Source: Anadara kagoshimensis
Lineage: Eukaryota > Mollusca > Bivalvia > Arcoida > Arcidae
Reading direction: 5' to 3'
Length of the DNA stretch: 64,000 nucleotides
Assembly (NCBI GenBank): GCA_021292105.1
Contig: CM037874.1
Coordinates: 35,018,185-35,082,184, forward strand
Under the pieces are notes generated by a model. The model ran no database searches. It saw only the letters and a program-made list of their open reading frames with translations, and was not told the DNA's origin. The first letter of the stretch is position 1, and the number at the start of each line of letters is the position of its first letter. The position numbers were made by a program, and so were the translations under genes. Shown here piece after piece: positions 49,101 through 61,198 of the stretch.

Positions 49101-52100
49101 CAAAATTTTGGATAAAATTATGTGAAAATATCAAAATTTTGGATAAAATTATGTGAAAATATCAAAATTTTGGATAAAATTATGTAAAAATATCAAAATT
49201 ATGTAATTATATAAAGATTCTGGATAAAATTAGCGAAATTATTAAAATTGGACAAAAATTAAAAATAATTCTGAATGAAAATAAGTGGAATAATAAAAGT
49301 TTTGTTACAAAATTTAGTGAAACTATAAAAATATTCTATATTAATGGAATATTACCAATTTCAAATTCTTTACTAGCAGCACTTTTGTCTACTTCACCCC
49401 CACCAAAATTTCAACAGTCATATTTTTTGTTTTTTTTGTTTTGTTTTTTTTTTTTTTTTTGTTATAATAAATCTGGTTCCGAATCCTTTCTACTCATTTA
49501 TAAGTTTTGTTTATGTGGTTTGCATGCTGTGTGTTATATGTTTGTATGCTGTGTGTTATGTGTTTGCATGCTGTGTGTTATATGTTTGCATGCTGTGTGT
49601 TTGTTTTTGGCATTTTCATAACATTACACTCTCATCCGAAATAGCTGCAACTTTATATTTGTCATAAGCTTTTATTATAATCCTCACGTCAAATTTCTTT
49701 CATAGAATTGAAAAATTGAATTTTTTTCATTAGTTAAACGTAATATCTTAACTTAATGATCTAAATTTATGTAACAAAGTTGTTTTCCTTAAAAAAGAAT
49801 TTTCTTGAATATTTTAGAAAAAAAAATCAGAAAAATATAAACAGTAAATATATTTTTCAAGATATAAGTTATAATACCAAGTAGCTGAAAAAAATCTGAG
49901 CTTTAGCATGATGATATTTTCAACAATTTAACTTTGCGGATATTTTTAGTCTGTATTGAAATGACATGTATAATTATTTATGGATGACATATAATGCTTT
50001 TTTTGCAGTCTTTTTTAGATGTTTTTCCTGTATGAGCTAGTAGATTTATTTTGAATATTTATATTGAATTCAAAATTATAATTGAAACATTTTCAGCTGA
50101 ACTTGCTCAGTTTCATTAGTGAAGATTAAAATTTTGATCTGACATGGCCATTGGAAATCCTAGATGGCCATTGTAATAATAAATAGGGGAAAAAAACCAT
50201 ATAATTTACATTTATTTATTTTTGGACCAAATTTAGAATGTTTTCATTGACCTAGTTTTCAGAGATAATGCAAATGATATGTTATTTTAAGCAATTTTTT
50301 AAACCTCTCAAACAGCGGACTTAAATAGAACCAAATTTGGTGAAAAAGGTCTATTGGTTGATGCAGATTCAAATTTTGTCTTTGTGGTTGTCATAAATTC
50401 AAATGGAAATAAAATGTCAGTTGACTGATACCATTTGTGCCTTTTGTAGCGATATGTTTCATGTAATTCAAACTGAAATATAATCACTTGTCACGGCAAA
50501 CATGTCATAAAATCGCACACATAATGTTGTGTATCATAAATGATCTATAATGGATTTTTTTTCAGCTTGCTTAGAGAAAGTACAAAATTGGTTCAGCTTC
50601 GATGGTAGTTAATTTGATATAACATGCACTTTTATTATTTTTAACATATTATAATTACATGTTACAGGATAAATTTAAAGTAGAAACTAATGTGGATAAC
50701 TTGATACAGAAATTTGATACTGCTATGACAGAGAGACAGGTAAGTAATTAGTAGTTAGTACTTACCCGGTAGTACTGATCCTATGTAGACACCATAGTTC
50801 TTCTATCCTTAAACCTCACATTCCTTAGTAAGTATTACTATAAATAGATTGTTCACAACATGATGGCAAAGTTTGGTTGAATCTCAACTACATCTACAGG
50901 TACTGTAGATTACTTTGAAATCGCAAGTATCACATTTCGTGCGCGATCCCTAAGCATCATTTTGCGAATCCATGTAAATATTATAATGCACAATTGATAG
51001 GCAATTATCTCCCTTTCTTATGACCTTTTGGTCATCTTATATATAACTTCCATGGTCATAAAAGATTGGCGGCATGTTTTGCAATTGGCTTTTTTTATTT
51101 TTGCAATTCTGGGAATATTCGCATGATATATGAATTCACATCCGAAGAGTCCTCGTAAAATTGCATGCTGATAAATCCCTCACGGTAAAAAAGTAATCTA
51201 CAATAATAACAAGTTTGTAATCGTATGCATACATTTTTATACTGACTTCTCATACTCTACTTGTTACATAACCCCCCCCCCCCCACTACTAAAATCAGCT
51301 CATTGTAAATATTGCCATCCAATTTTGAACAACCTACTTTAAAACACTTTATTTTCGCGGCATGATATTTTCACGATATTTGTAACAAAGTCATTTCGCG
51401 GCATCCCGTTGTGAGCCTGATCCCGCCATGAGCCCCTCATGTCCATTCATATTTATTCGATCAAATTTATTTTCGTGCATATTATTTTCGCGATTATTTA
51501 TGAACTCGCGAATTACGCGAAAATAACATGCACACGAAAATTTCATGCTTTACAGTATATTAGTGGTATAGAGTACACATTAATAGTATTGCACAAACTC
51601 TTTGTTTAACATTCGCATCCTGTGTAGTGACTGTTCCCTCTCCATGCACTCAAGCATTACAAAATGAATGTCACATATTTGTTTTTTTTCGTATGAGAAC
51701 TTAAAATATACGAGGTCCTGTGTCACTGTAGGCGTGGCAAGATAAAGAACCCTGTTGTATAATGCCATCAGTGCAACACACAGGCAAAATTTCTGCACTT
51801 TCGCCTATAGCTGGTGACATCTTGATATAATTAAAATTTTCTTTATTTGGACATAAAACACCATTATTCAACTCTTTGTTTAACATAGTCATACCTGTCT
51901 ATTAAGTCTATTCTAACATTTTCACCTATGACCTTTATCTATATTTTTAATCTTCAGAAGAATATGTGAATGTACTTTTTCTTGTGATAGTTTTTCATTT
52001 CTTCTTTGCACTAGGCTAGCTCATTTGGTGTAGTGCTCACTTCGTATGTGGGAGGTAGTGGGTTTGAACAGCAGCCAACTGGTCTGACCAAGTTTTGAAA

Positions 52101-53264
52101 AAAAAGTTGTGACTGTTCCTTTGCCAAGTACTCAGCATTTAGAAATGAAAGTTACAGGGTCCTTCTGAAAAGACCTTAAAAGCAATGCCCTGTGTCAAGA
52201 CAAGCATGGTTCATTAAAGAACCTTCCCTGCATATTGCCCCGAGCTCACTGCAAAATTAAATATTTCTTCAAGTTCACTTATAGCTGGTGACATCTCCAT
52301 GTCATAATTCAATCAAATCAGTCTCCTTGGCATTGGCAGATATGGACATATACATATTTTCTGTATACATGTCCATTTTTATTTCATTATTTTTCCATCA
52401 GGGGGCAGAGGGAAGGGGGGGTTGTCCATGTTTTATTGTCATCTATGTACATGTATTTGAGAAATGGAATTTTGATTTACTAATGTGAAGCTTTCAATAT
52501 CTTTGCCATCTTGCTTTTTGTCACAGTATCGCAAAGTCCAGAATTTTGTTTTATGTTGTTAACCTGTATATAAAGACCATCCATGTGGCCTATAGATATG
52601 GATGTTATATGAGGTTGGTCTTTATGTGGAGGTTATTGTTGGCTAATGGACAATAAAACAATGGTCTTAATGATTGGTGGTCTCTATTTAGAGGTGGTCA
52701 CCATGGTAGCTGGCTTTACTGTATAGTGAAACTGATTCATTGCCACCATTTATTCAGTTAAATTTTGCTGTTAATAAAGGGTTCAGCAATTAATTGAAGG
52801 AAGCTTATAAAAAACATATGACAAATTAATTTTGGAACTTGAAAATAATGTAGCGATAAGCAAGGTGGCAAAGTTTTTGAGAGGCATTATAATGAGGTTT
52901 TAGTCTTATTTCTTTTGCATTGTAAATGTAAAGAGCCATAGTTATTAGATCATGAAATCATGTATTAATTAATAATTTTTTATTGTTTCCACTTTAGAAT
53001 GAGTATGAAGAGATTGATGCTATTTACACAGAGGAAAAGAAACAACTCCATGAACTCGAGGAGAGATTTAAAACTCTGGACACAGAGTATCAACAGATTA
53101 TGGAAGAGCGTAGAGTTGCACGTGAAAAACGAGAGGCTGCTGAACGCGAGATGGCTCTCATGATTAAAGCCGCAACGACCGTCCAAGCTTTCTGGAGATC
53201 ATACAAAGTCCGTAAAGCTCTCAAAGGTAGAAAGAAGAAGGGAGGAGGAAAGAAAAAGAAATAA
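46190..53264 (+). CDS. IQCD: Dynein regulatory complex subunit 10 (IQ-domain protein IQCD)
   Basis: Axonemal nexin-dynein regulatory complex protein of motile cilia. Exons 46190-47113, 47905-48138, 50668-50739 and 52998-53264, all phase 0, give 498 residues (human IQCD about 449). Matches to the family: ATIEAQRVMSVFEDTIKKSE near residue 61, then NVLRAFSINRAAMSTVLQQ, GRSHEAQDLVNYLNDLKDIL, a coiled coil through exons 2-4 (KFKVETNVDNLIQKFDTAM), and a C-terminal IQ-like motif TTVQAFWRSYKVRKALKG with a Lys-rich tail GRKKKGGGKKKKK. DRC9 (IQCG) also has an IQ and Lys tail, but the N-terminal region fits DRC10. The start at 46190 has a strong context (AAAATGGCG); an upstream in-frame TTG is not a credible start. 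The position head-to-head with TPCN1, near an X-box half site, fits ciliary expression. Confidence 0.92.
47190..47560 (+). repeat. SINE family A fragments, DRC10 intron 1
   Basis: 'ttgaggttcgaatcctggct', 'ggtttaaaaatatattgcg', 'aactatagctggtgacatac' and 'ttgacttggatgtaaaaccc', with a second partial tail at 47455-47545. Confidence 0.55.
48350..50640. other. DRC10 intron 2: AT-rich with small tandem repeats
   Basis: 31-bp repeat 'ttggataaaattatgtgaaa' (four copies, 49098-49190), 21-23-bp repeat 'tttgcatgctgtgtgttata' (five copies, 49518-49605), a T run (49435-49460). Otherwise nothing recognised. Confidence 0.65.
50904..51202. mobile_element. MITE with TGTAGATTACTTT ends
   Basis: TGTAGATTACTTT at the left and AAAGTAATCTACA at the right are exact 13-bp inverted repeats 299 bp apart. 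DRC10 intron 3. Confidence 0.65.
51335..51560. mobile_element. MITE-like repeat rich in TTTTCGCG words
   Basis: Starts 'ttaaaacactttattttcgc' and ends 'gaaaatttcatgctttacag'. Several TTTCGCG/CGCGAAA pairs inside form inverted repeats. Confidence 0.5.
51595..51884 (+). mobile_element. 5'-truncated SINE family A with 17-bp target duplication
   Basis: AACTCTTTGTTTAACAT occurs at 51596-51612 and at 51868-51884. Between them the SINE starts in mid-body ('tagtgactgttccctctcca') and keeps the tail. Confidence 0.8.
52012..52300 (+). repeat. SINE family A, diverged
   Basis: A box 'ctaggctagctcatttggtg', B box 'gtgggtttgaacagc', body 'gtctgaccaagttttgaaa' to 'agctggtgacatctcc'. Confidence 0.65.
52560..52902. 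mobile_element. Two adjacent pogo/Tigger-like MITEs
   Basis: 52560-52722 resembles the CAAACCTG type ('gagaggtggtcaccatgg'-like, 'ggctttactgta'); 52723-52902 resembles the CAGTAAAACC type ('attgccaccatttattcagt', 'gcattataatgaggttttag'). Confidence 0.5.
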
Positions 53265-53295
53265 AGTCATCTGCAACAAATGGTCCGATCATGTG

Positions 53296-53312
53296 ACCAA
53301 ATAAATAAATAA
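53296..53312 (+). terminator. Poly(A) signal of DRC10
   Basis: Overlapping AATAAA words (AAATAAATAAATAATG) about 35 bp after the stop codon at 53262-53264, the first signal downstream. Confidence 0.6.
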
Positions 53313-53788
53313 TGAGAAAAACACTTCATTTTCTAATTTTATCACTTTTTATGATGCCTTGGATATGATTATCTTTAAAATATAAAAAAAAAACATTTTG
53401 CACACATCATATTTTGAAAAAAAAACTGAATTTGGAAGATTAATTTTGGAGGTTGAGACAGTAGTCAAGTTTAATCACTGTCTTGACGACATCATGTTTT
53501 TCATGATTTAACATGGGATTAAAGAGTGATAAGTTTATCTATATATTTGTCTCTAAATAAACACCTTCCGTGGAGATTCCATCTATTTTGATTTGTAAAT
53601 AAATTCAGTTTGTGTCATCATTATGAGGTATGGTATAAGTTTTAGTGATTTTTGGTGATTTATGCCACATTAAATAATATTTTACTTATATTGAGACATT
53701 ACAAGTTTCATAAAGATTTCAGTGATGAATTGACATTATATAAATTGGGGACCAAGTGGATGCTTAAGACTGTGATATATTGTTTATA

Positions 53789-53893
53789 GAACATGAAATG
53801 TACAATAACATGAAATGTACATGTACAATAACATGAAATGTACATGTACAATAACATGAAATGTACAAGTTCAATAACATGAAATGTACATTT
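53789..53893. repeat. 23-bp tandem repeat
   Basis: 'aacatgaaatgtacatgtac' with 'aat', about four to five copies. Confidence 0.85.
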
Positions 53894-54559
53894 AAAAAAA
53901 CAAGAACATGTATATATTAACATATGTGTATACGATGTGTATTTTTTTAAACTCACCAATGATTTAACTTTTAAGTCTAATCACTTGATGTTGATTTTAA
54001 TACATGTATTACCATCATCTTATTTTTGTATGTTTTAGATGTACCCCAATCTTGCATTTTTTGTTCTTCTTATTTCAATCTATCCTATAATTTTGATGTT
54101 AATCCTGTTTGATTTGATCCGTCCAATAACTTGTGTTTAGTCGAACATCAATTTCGACAAATTTCATATATATTCTACAAAACATAGAAGACTTTTATTT
54201 TATAGTTTTTTATTTATTTATGAATATATGTATACCACTGTTTAAGAAATGCATTAGTGATTGTCTTTAAATAAAAAACCATCCAGAAATGTAAAGAATT
54301 TTAAAATTAAGAGACGGCCTTTAGCACTTCTATATTTTATAAATGTGATATCTTCAAATTGTGCTAGTGCTTTTTGGAGACAAAATAAATTCATACATGG
54401 AAGATTGTTGTTCCGTTTAGTTGTAATTGCAAGTCATCTGATAGCTTTGTCAGAATGATGCTTCCAACTGTTACTGACCCAAGAGTTGATACCAGTTATT
54501 GGTAAAAAGGGTCTTATCTTCAAACACTGGACATGTTCATGTAGTCCTATAAATTCGAG

Positions 54560-54805
54560 GGGGGGGGTGTCTTTTTAGCCTAGTGGTGTAAAGCATGATT
54601 TGATGGATCATAGTGTCTCTCGCCACCTAGATTTGAACCCCACATGAAGCTGATCCTTGTGCCAGAAAATTTGTCGGTTTGCTTGACGAAAGTTGGTGGT
54701 TTTCTTCATGCATTCCAGTTTTCTCCACTATCCTTAAACTTACCACATTGATATGTAAAAAAAATCTTGACTGCCATGTAAAACACCATTACTCAACTTT
54801 CCAAC
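54560..54805 (+). repeat. SINE family B
   Basis: Head 'cctagtggtgtaaagcatg', 'ctcgccacctagatttgaac', tail 'atcttgactgccatgtaaaa' and ATTACTCAACT. Confidence 0.65.
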
Positions 54806-56044
54806 ATGGTTTGACCCAAGACTTGATCATTGGTGAATAGGGGTCTTCAAACACTAGACATGTGCATGATATCACAAGTTCATTGAATAAGAGAAGTTCC
54901 TATGATTGTAACTGTTTCAAATGCTGGTAGCTAACATCGCTATTAGCTGATAATTTCTGTGAAATTCTTTCAAAATGTAACCTGTTTTAGCAAATTTGTG
55001 AAATATGCTTTTGAAAATAATTGGTACTAGTATATCATCACAAAAAATGGCTACTAGCTATTTTCAAATTGTGGAACATAGTTGGAGGTGTTGCATGAGA
55101 AACTAATCTGTAAGAACAGCATTGCTTGTCTGCATGTCTAGTTCATCAAACAATTCAGGATGACAACACATACAGGGCATGTATCCACCACCCAGGTATG
55201 ATACGAGTTCATCTGCAATTTGTATCTATTGAATTGGTGCATTTCATGAGTTTAAATTTATGCAACTTTACCTTTAACTATTAAGATTATTGTTTCAAAC
55301 AAGTGAAATAACCTCGACTGAAATGAGATGAGACCCGACTATCAATCAATTCCTTCTAAACTGACTTTCCCCCTCTTTACCTAAATGTGGCCTCTCACCA
55401 CCTAGGTTCAAATCCCACTCGGATCCTAGTTCGAGAAAGTTTTTAAGTTCTGTTGCAGTAGTTTTCCCATGGCACTCCAGTTTCCTCCACCATCTCTGAA
55501 CTGACTGTCTCAATATAAGTGAAAGAATCTTGACCGGGGGTTAAAGCTGTTTCTCCACTCCCCTCCTGAAATTCCCCCATTTTCTCTCGCTGTCTAGGTT
55601 CAAACGCTAATCAGGAGTTGGGACAGATCCTAAATCAAGAAAGTTTTGACAGTTTGCTTGCTAAATGGCATTGGTCTAATGATAAAACCTGTATGGATAT
55701 GCATCACTGAGCATTAACTAGTATCCGTCTATGTCAAAGTGGTCTGAAGTGCCTGCTTATGGATCAGATCACCTATGCGTGAATGCTACTTTGGTAGATC
55801 CTAGTGTGAGAATGTTTGACAATTCTCTTGTTGAAGGCTGCCAGTATTCTGTTGGCAAAGGTATTTGATCTCTCTTGGCACTCTGGTTTCCCCCACCGTA
55901 AGTAAAAATTTTAAATATTGCTCTCACACCTGGTATTGAAAGTCATATAAACATGTTTGTGGCAGAAAGGAAGTTTTGTGTGTAGCATTTAAAACATGCC
56001 CAAGGAAACAAGTTATCCTGTGTACTTTTTACCCAATATATCTA

Positions 56045-56280
56045 TGTATCCAGGTGGTCCAAAGTGTGCGCTTACCGATCTCAGCATCTGTGGCCGTGTA
56101 GGTTTGAATCACGTTCAAGAGATTCTAGTGCGAGAAAGTTTGTCGGATCACTTGCCAAAGGTAGGTGGTTTCTTTCTAGGAACTCTGGTTTCCTCCACCA
56201 TCCCAAAACTGACGGACTCAATATATGTGAAAGAATCTTGACTGGGACATCGAATACCATTACTCCATTCCACTCTTTTA
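56045..56280 (+). repeat. SINE family B, near full length
   Basis: Head 'ggtggtccaaagtgtgcgct' with B-box-like GGTTTGAATC, body 'gcgagaaagtttgtcggatc', 'ggtttcctccaccatcccaa', tail 'gaatcttgactgggacatcg' and ATTACTCCATTCCACTC. Confidence 0.75.
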
Positions 56281-56759
56281 GTTGCCCTGGTGGCCAAAAA
56301 GGGTCATAAGTCTATCTACCAGTACACCAGATTTTGCTTCATAAGGCATGGGTTTGAATCTAGGCAATGGTAACAGTAATTTATTATAACGGGTAAGTTT
56401 GATTTTCTCATTTTGTAATGAGCAGCAACAGAGGTAGCACTGTAAATGAGCCAAAGACAGCAATCTGATTGAACTATACAGCCACAGCTGGTGATGTACT
56501 GATATAAGTTAAACATTCTTGACTGAAACATATAACCCTTGTTAATCAATCAAAAAAGAAACTCAAAAGATATCTTGAAACTATCAAACACATTCATGAA
56601 GTGAAAATCTGTTGGTATTTAGCAGTCTTACAAAATTGACACACATAAAAATACAATTTCGTATTTACATGTATTTATTAATTTACAAAAGAATTGTAAT
56701 TTCTTCACTTAGTTCATAAAATTGAAAAGGCTGAATACATGCACATGTAAATATTATAG

Positions 56760-56957
56760 AGTACAGAAAAACCTGTCTGAAAGGGCACCTGCTTATATTA
56801 TCAACAACAATAAATGCTATTTCTATCTATTTAAATTAGAAATACCGTACATGTATTTTACGTATATTATGTTAGCATATTACAGAGCACACACATATGT
56901 CTATATAAACAATTTAGGGACTGTTTATGTGCCCTTTGTAGACAGGTTTTACTGCAT
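56760..56957. mobile_element. pogo/Tigger-like MITE, decayed
   Basis: 'tacagaaaaacctgtctgaa' at left and 'gtagacaggttttactg' at right, inverted. Confidence 0.55.
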
Positions 56958-57351
56958 CAAATATCAAATGATAGTACAAAGCTGAGGTACCAGTATTGAA
57001 AAAGTAAATACATGCATTATAGAAAAAACAGAATATCTAGAGTTGAGTTTTTGTGTGTTTATATAGCACACCTTCCTATACATGCTTTAGAAAAACTAAT
57101 ATCTTGTAAGTGCATGTGTACTAATAAATAACAATTCAATCTGTATTTCAGTGGATATATCCATGAAGTCTTTTTGTTGTATACCTGAGTGGCGTAACAC
57201 AACAGCCTATATATACATAACTATGATGCTAAACTAAAAGGTGAAAAATTGAGGGTTATCCTTAAAGAATCTGTACTGTAATTAATGTACTCCATTTTGC
57301 AATGTTATTGAAAGTGACAGAAAGAAGCTTGTCTTTAAAGAGTCTGCAAAA

Positions 57352-57483
57352 ATTAAGCATTTTCCTCATCACATTTAGTGCTGTAAAAATTAAGCATTTT
57401 CCTCATCACATTTAGTGCTGTAAAAATTAAGCATTTTCCTCATCACATTTAGTGCTGTAAAAATTAAGCATTTTCCCCATGAC
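57352..57483. repeat. 38-bp tandem repeat, about 3.5 copies
   Basis: Unit starts AAAATTAAGCATTTTCCTCA, followed by TCACATTTAGTGCTGT. It lies 130 bp past the BOLA2 stop, probably in its 3' UTR or just beyond. Confidence 0.85.
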
Positions 57484-57611
57484 ATTACATGTCATCTCCA
57501 ATTGTCTGAAAAAAGTAAGCATTTTCTTCATGAGCGCTGTCTCCCAATTCATTCTACTTTGTAAGGTCACAGTAATGGTTTATGTTAATATGTCTATGTA
57601 AGCTGTAACGG

Positions 57612-60600
57612 TCAACTGTTGGAATTATTTTGTTTTTCCCACTGTTCTGGTGTTAGAGTTTTCATCTGGAAAGCATGTATGATCTTCATTTCTTCTTCTA
57701 AGGTAGAATTTACCAACCTGTTAAAATAAAATCAAAAACATTTAGTATTCATTACTTTTGTTTGTCAGTTTGCTTGATAAAAGTCAGCGGTTATCTCTAG
57801 TTTCCTCCAAAATCCCATAACTCAGTCTCTTAAATAGGTGAAAAAATCTTGAAAAGGGGGGGGGGGGGTAAAATACCATTAATTCACCCATACTCTTCCT
57901 CCGTATAAACGGATTCCAAGAACATCTCCGATGTTAAATAAATGCTACATTATTCCCATTTTTCATTTATTTCCATGAAATGAAATGAAGTAGAGTAATA
58001 GTGTTTTACACCCATGTCAAGATTCTATCAAGGTGGTTAGTTCTGAGGACCTAAAAACCCTTCTACAAGCTCTACAAAATGTCATAGCTTTGTTTGACAT
58101 TTCAAAGTGCAAGTTTGTCAGTAACTTTGTTAATAATCAATGGTTTTCTCATCACTCTGGTTTCTATCACAACCCAGGAGCTGAATGCCTTGTTATAAAT
58201 TTTTAAGTGAAATAGATTTGGTCGACTTTGTGTGTGGCGTGATCATGGTGATGCTAGTTGGTGAGTTATATCTTATGTAGTGTAAGGATGGAAGTATTGA
58301 AAAATACTATAATATTATCAAGCCCATAGATATTCCATGATGTACTTCTATTTGATTAAATTCTACTCAATTGAAATTTGGTTCTTTTCAACATTAATTT
58401 CATAACATCAAAAAAAATCCAATTATGATTATGCATTTGATTATGCTAATGAATCTTTGAACAACTGGTCTCTGAAGCCCTAATGTCCATTATAGTTCAA
58501 GTTGTTGATCCATCTTCACATACAAATCTGTTTTGTAAAAGTCACAAGTACACAAGGTCGGTTTGTTGAATGTTGCTTAATATCACATCAGCAATTTCTC
58601 AATTTTGAGAACTATTTTATTAATCTATGAACAATTGTTTGGGTATATAAAATAAATAAATGCCAAAGTAAACACTACTGACCTATGTCTCTGTAGTAAT
58701 GGTTTGCCTTCAAACTGTGGTGATACAATCAGAGCCTGAAACTTTGTTCCACATCCGTCAGACAGATCCACAATTTCCTATAAATATATATATTGTACAT
58801 GTAGTCGTTTCAATAAACATGACAAAGCGAGCAAGGTAACAAATGTTGTCTGCTACTTTTTTATATTTGGATTAAGTTTGTTGTCCAAGTTTACATTTAC
58901 TGAATGTTTTACAATACATATTACTCCATACTTGCCTGCTTTGAGAAATTTGTCTTCCTCTTGAAATTTACTGAAATTTATGTATATGTAAAACTTTACA
59001 TGTGCATTAAGCATGTAAAATAAAAAAATTGTTGTTTAATGCCACATAAGAATTTTTTCAGCTATTCAAGATTGAGTTTATTAATTTCTAAGGATTAATC
59101 TTAGAACAGATTTGTGTACATGCTGCATAATGCATGGGATGCGAGAGAATTGACCCTCTTCAACTTCTACCATATTGGGACAACTTTCAACAGACTGAAG
59201 TTTTTGCCGTGTGTGTGCTGCATGTAACCATGACTGAAAGTGTGTATTTTATGCATGTCTGTCTTGTACTAGTGCACACTGATGGTGACTTTGAGGTGCC
59301 AGCTGACCAAGACAGCAGTTGCAAAGGTTGTTGCCCTACCACTGCTGGGCCACCAGTCCATTATCCTGACATCAGGTAAGCTATGTTTCCATTCCTGGTA
59401 GCCAAAATCGCCATTGGCTACTAATTACTGAGGAATTCTTTCAAAAAGTAACCTATTTGCAAAATTGTGGAAAAATACTTTCACAAATTTTAGAAATTTG
59501 GCTACTAATTATTTTAAATTTATAGAAAGGTAGGGTAAGTCAGCAGCAATGTAAAAATTTAGTAACTTGCTTATGGTCACAACATACCCCAACCTGGTTC
59601 AAACTCATGACCCTTGAACCTTGAGTCCAACGTTCAACCAACTGAGATTCATGCTTCCTCTGTCCTCTTAATACCTAGCATGGGACTAAGAAGAAATATC
59701 TCAAATTTTACAGTCTTATGTATAACCATACTAGGGTTCAAACCAATGACCTAACACTCAAAGCAGAGTCAGTAATGGACATCAGACCATGGAGAATCGG
59801 ATGAAATATTTAACTTTATATTTAATTTACAATTTAATATCAAATATATCAATTTAATGAAAATCTATTGAAACCAATAGGCAATTCAACAAAAAGCAAA
59901 TTCTAACCACATGATATGGTCAGATAATCAGGTATCACTTTATGATCACAGCAGATTTTAGTTATATACATCTCTGATCACAGTGGGCTAGTATCAAGAC
60001 AACTTGTACCCAACTCGAACCCATACCAAGACAAATTGTACCCAACCTGAGACAGCTCATACCCCCTAAAAATAGAAGTAAATTAACGGATTTCTTTATA
60101 ATTTAAGAAAATTTAAATCATTTTTGATCTTTAACAATAAAATGAATTTTATTTGACTATTTCAACATTAATCCCTTTCGATCACCCATTATTTAGTAAG
60201 TTTTGAATAAAAAAATAAAAAGTATAACTTAATTTTCTTGTTTTCCTGGCTATGGGTTGTCTTGGGTTGGGTACGAGTTGTCCTGGGTACGAGTTGTCCA
60301 GCAACCCCCTGTGATCCCAGATCACAGGCACTTGACAAAAAAAGTGGACACAGGCACTTGATAGAAACAAGTGGACACAGGCACTCAATAGAAACAAGTG
60401 GACACAGGCACTTGATAGAAACAAGTGGACAGAGGCACTTGATAGAAACAAGTGGACACAGGCACTTGATAGAAACAAGTGGACACAGGCACTTGATAGA
60501 AACAAGTGGACATAGGCACTTGATAGAAACAAGTGGACACAGGCACTTGATAGAAACAAGTGGACACAGGCACTTGATAGAAACAAGTGGACATAGGCAC

Positions 60601-60901
60601 TTGATAGAAACAAGTGCCTCTGTCCCACAGGTACTTGTGGTAAATCATCTGATTTTAATTTATATAAAATTATCCCATTTTACTCTATATAATTATTAGT
60701 AAAATCGGATAATTCTATATAAATTAAAATCAGATGATTTTCCACAAGTACCTGTGCCTGTGTCCCAGACCTATGTGCGTATGATCAGTATTTTCTGATC
60801 TTACATTATCAGTGGTTATTGTTGTTTAATCAATTTACCAAGTGTGTTGCGCCTATCTCTTTCTTCAGTTTTTCTTCCAGGGAACTACTTGTTATTGTCA
60901 T
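57612..60901 (-). CDS. BOLA2: BolA family protein 2
   Basis: Cytosolic partner of monothiol glutaredoxin GLRX3 in iron-sulfur cluster trafficking. Three exons: 60901-60839 ([20 protein letters not shown] then L), 58777-58683 ([20 protein letters not shown], then [11 protein letters not shown]), and 57717-57612 ([29 protein letters not shown], stop). Donors GTAAAT and GTCAGT and both acceptors are in phase; total 87 residues against 86 in human. The family signatures [14 protein letters not shown], the conserved His in IHAF, and KTLTP-(D/E)-QW are all present. The start codon is the only ATG and gives the expected N-terminus. The promoter is shared with SelO. Intron 1 holds a composite fold-back and minisatellite element. 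Confidence 0.95.
59989..60790. repeat. Composite repeat: inverted motifs, 27-bp minisatellite and 58-bp fold-back
   Basis: Left part (59989-60066): 'caagacaa-ttgtacccaac' motifs in direct repeat, found inverted at 60249-60301. Middle (60331-60614): ten or eleven copies of a 27-bp unit (ACAGGCACTTGATAGAAACA then AGTGGAC), open in both strands because 27 is a multiple of three. Right (60631-60760): arms of about 58 bp, CACAGGTACTTGTGG ... GTGGAAAATCATC-type, inverted around a short loop. In BOLA2 intron 1, ending about 50 bp from exon 1. Confidence 0.75.
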
Positions 60902-61198
60902 GATTTTTCTTCTCCTTTTTCTTCTCTAAAATATTCGTTTATGTACTTATTGCACAATGTTAATATTTCATGTTTTGGATAAAATAAACGGAACGATATA
61001 TTTTAATTTTAATGAATTTGAAATGTAAAAACGTTTTTGTAATTTCATTAGTGTCAAATTCGTAAGTTTAGAATTTAATAATTGCAAAACAAAACAAGAT
61101 ATAAAATAGAGTATTTACAAAATGTTTAAGCGTTTTGGTAAATTATTAAAATCTTTAAATTGGATTTGGTTGTACGTCACTTCCGGTATATTTTTGGG
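60902..61198. promoter_or_regulatory. Divergent promoter between BOLA2 and SelO
   Basis: About 300 bp between start codons, AT-rich. ACTTCCGG (61179-61186) is an ETS core on the minus strand close to the SelO start. An ATG at 61122 lies in another frame (see findings). Confidence 0.4.

Larger units (their letters stand above)
53265..57611. other. Intergenic region between convergent DRC10 and BOLA2
   Basis: Contains a 23-bp tandem repeat (53789-53893, 'aacatgaaatgtacatgtac'), four family B SINEs (54560-54805, 55385-55565, 55735-55900, 56045-56280), a SINE-like relic to 56560, a CAAACCTG-type MITE (56760-56955) and a 38-bp repeat (57352-57483). No further gene recognised. Confidence 0.6.

Noticed and set aside
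46190..53264. Assignment to DRC9 (IQCG)
   Set aside because: The C-terminal IQ and Lys tail fit both, but the N-terminal IEA-(K/Q)-R-(I/V)-MS block and the GRS-EAQ block fit DRC10 (IQCD).
60331..60614. Regular repeat that might be taken for a CRISPR array
   Set aside because: Units are contiguous with no unique spacers, and the host is an animal genome.
60182..60699. Open frames on both strands with 9-residue repeats (HRHLIETSG)
   Set aside because: The 27-bp minisatellite is a multiple of three, so all frames lacking a stop stay open; it lies in the BOLA2 intron.
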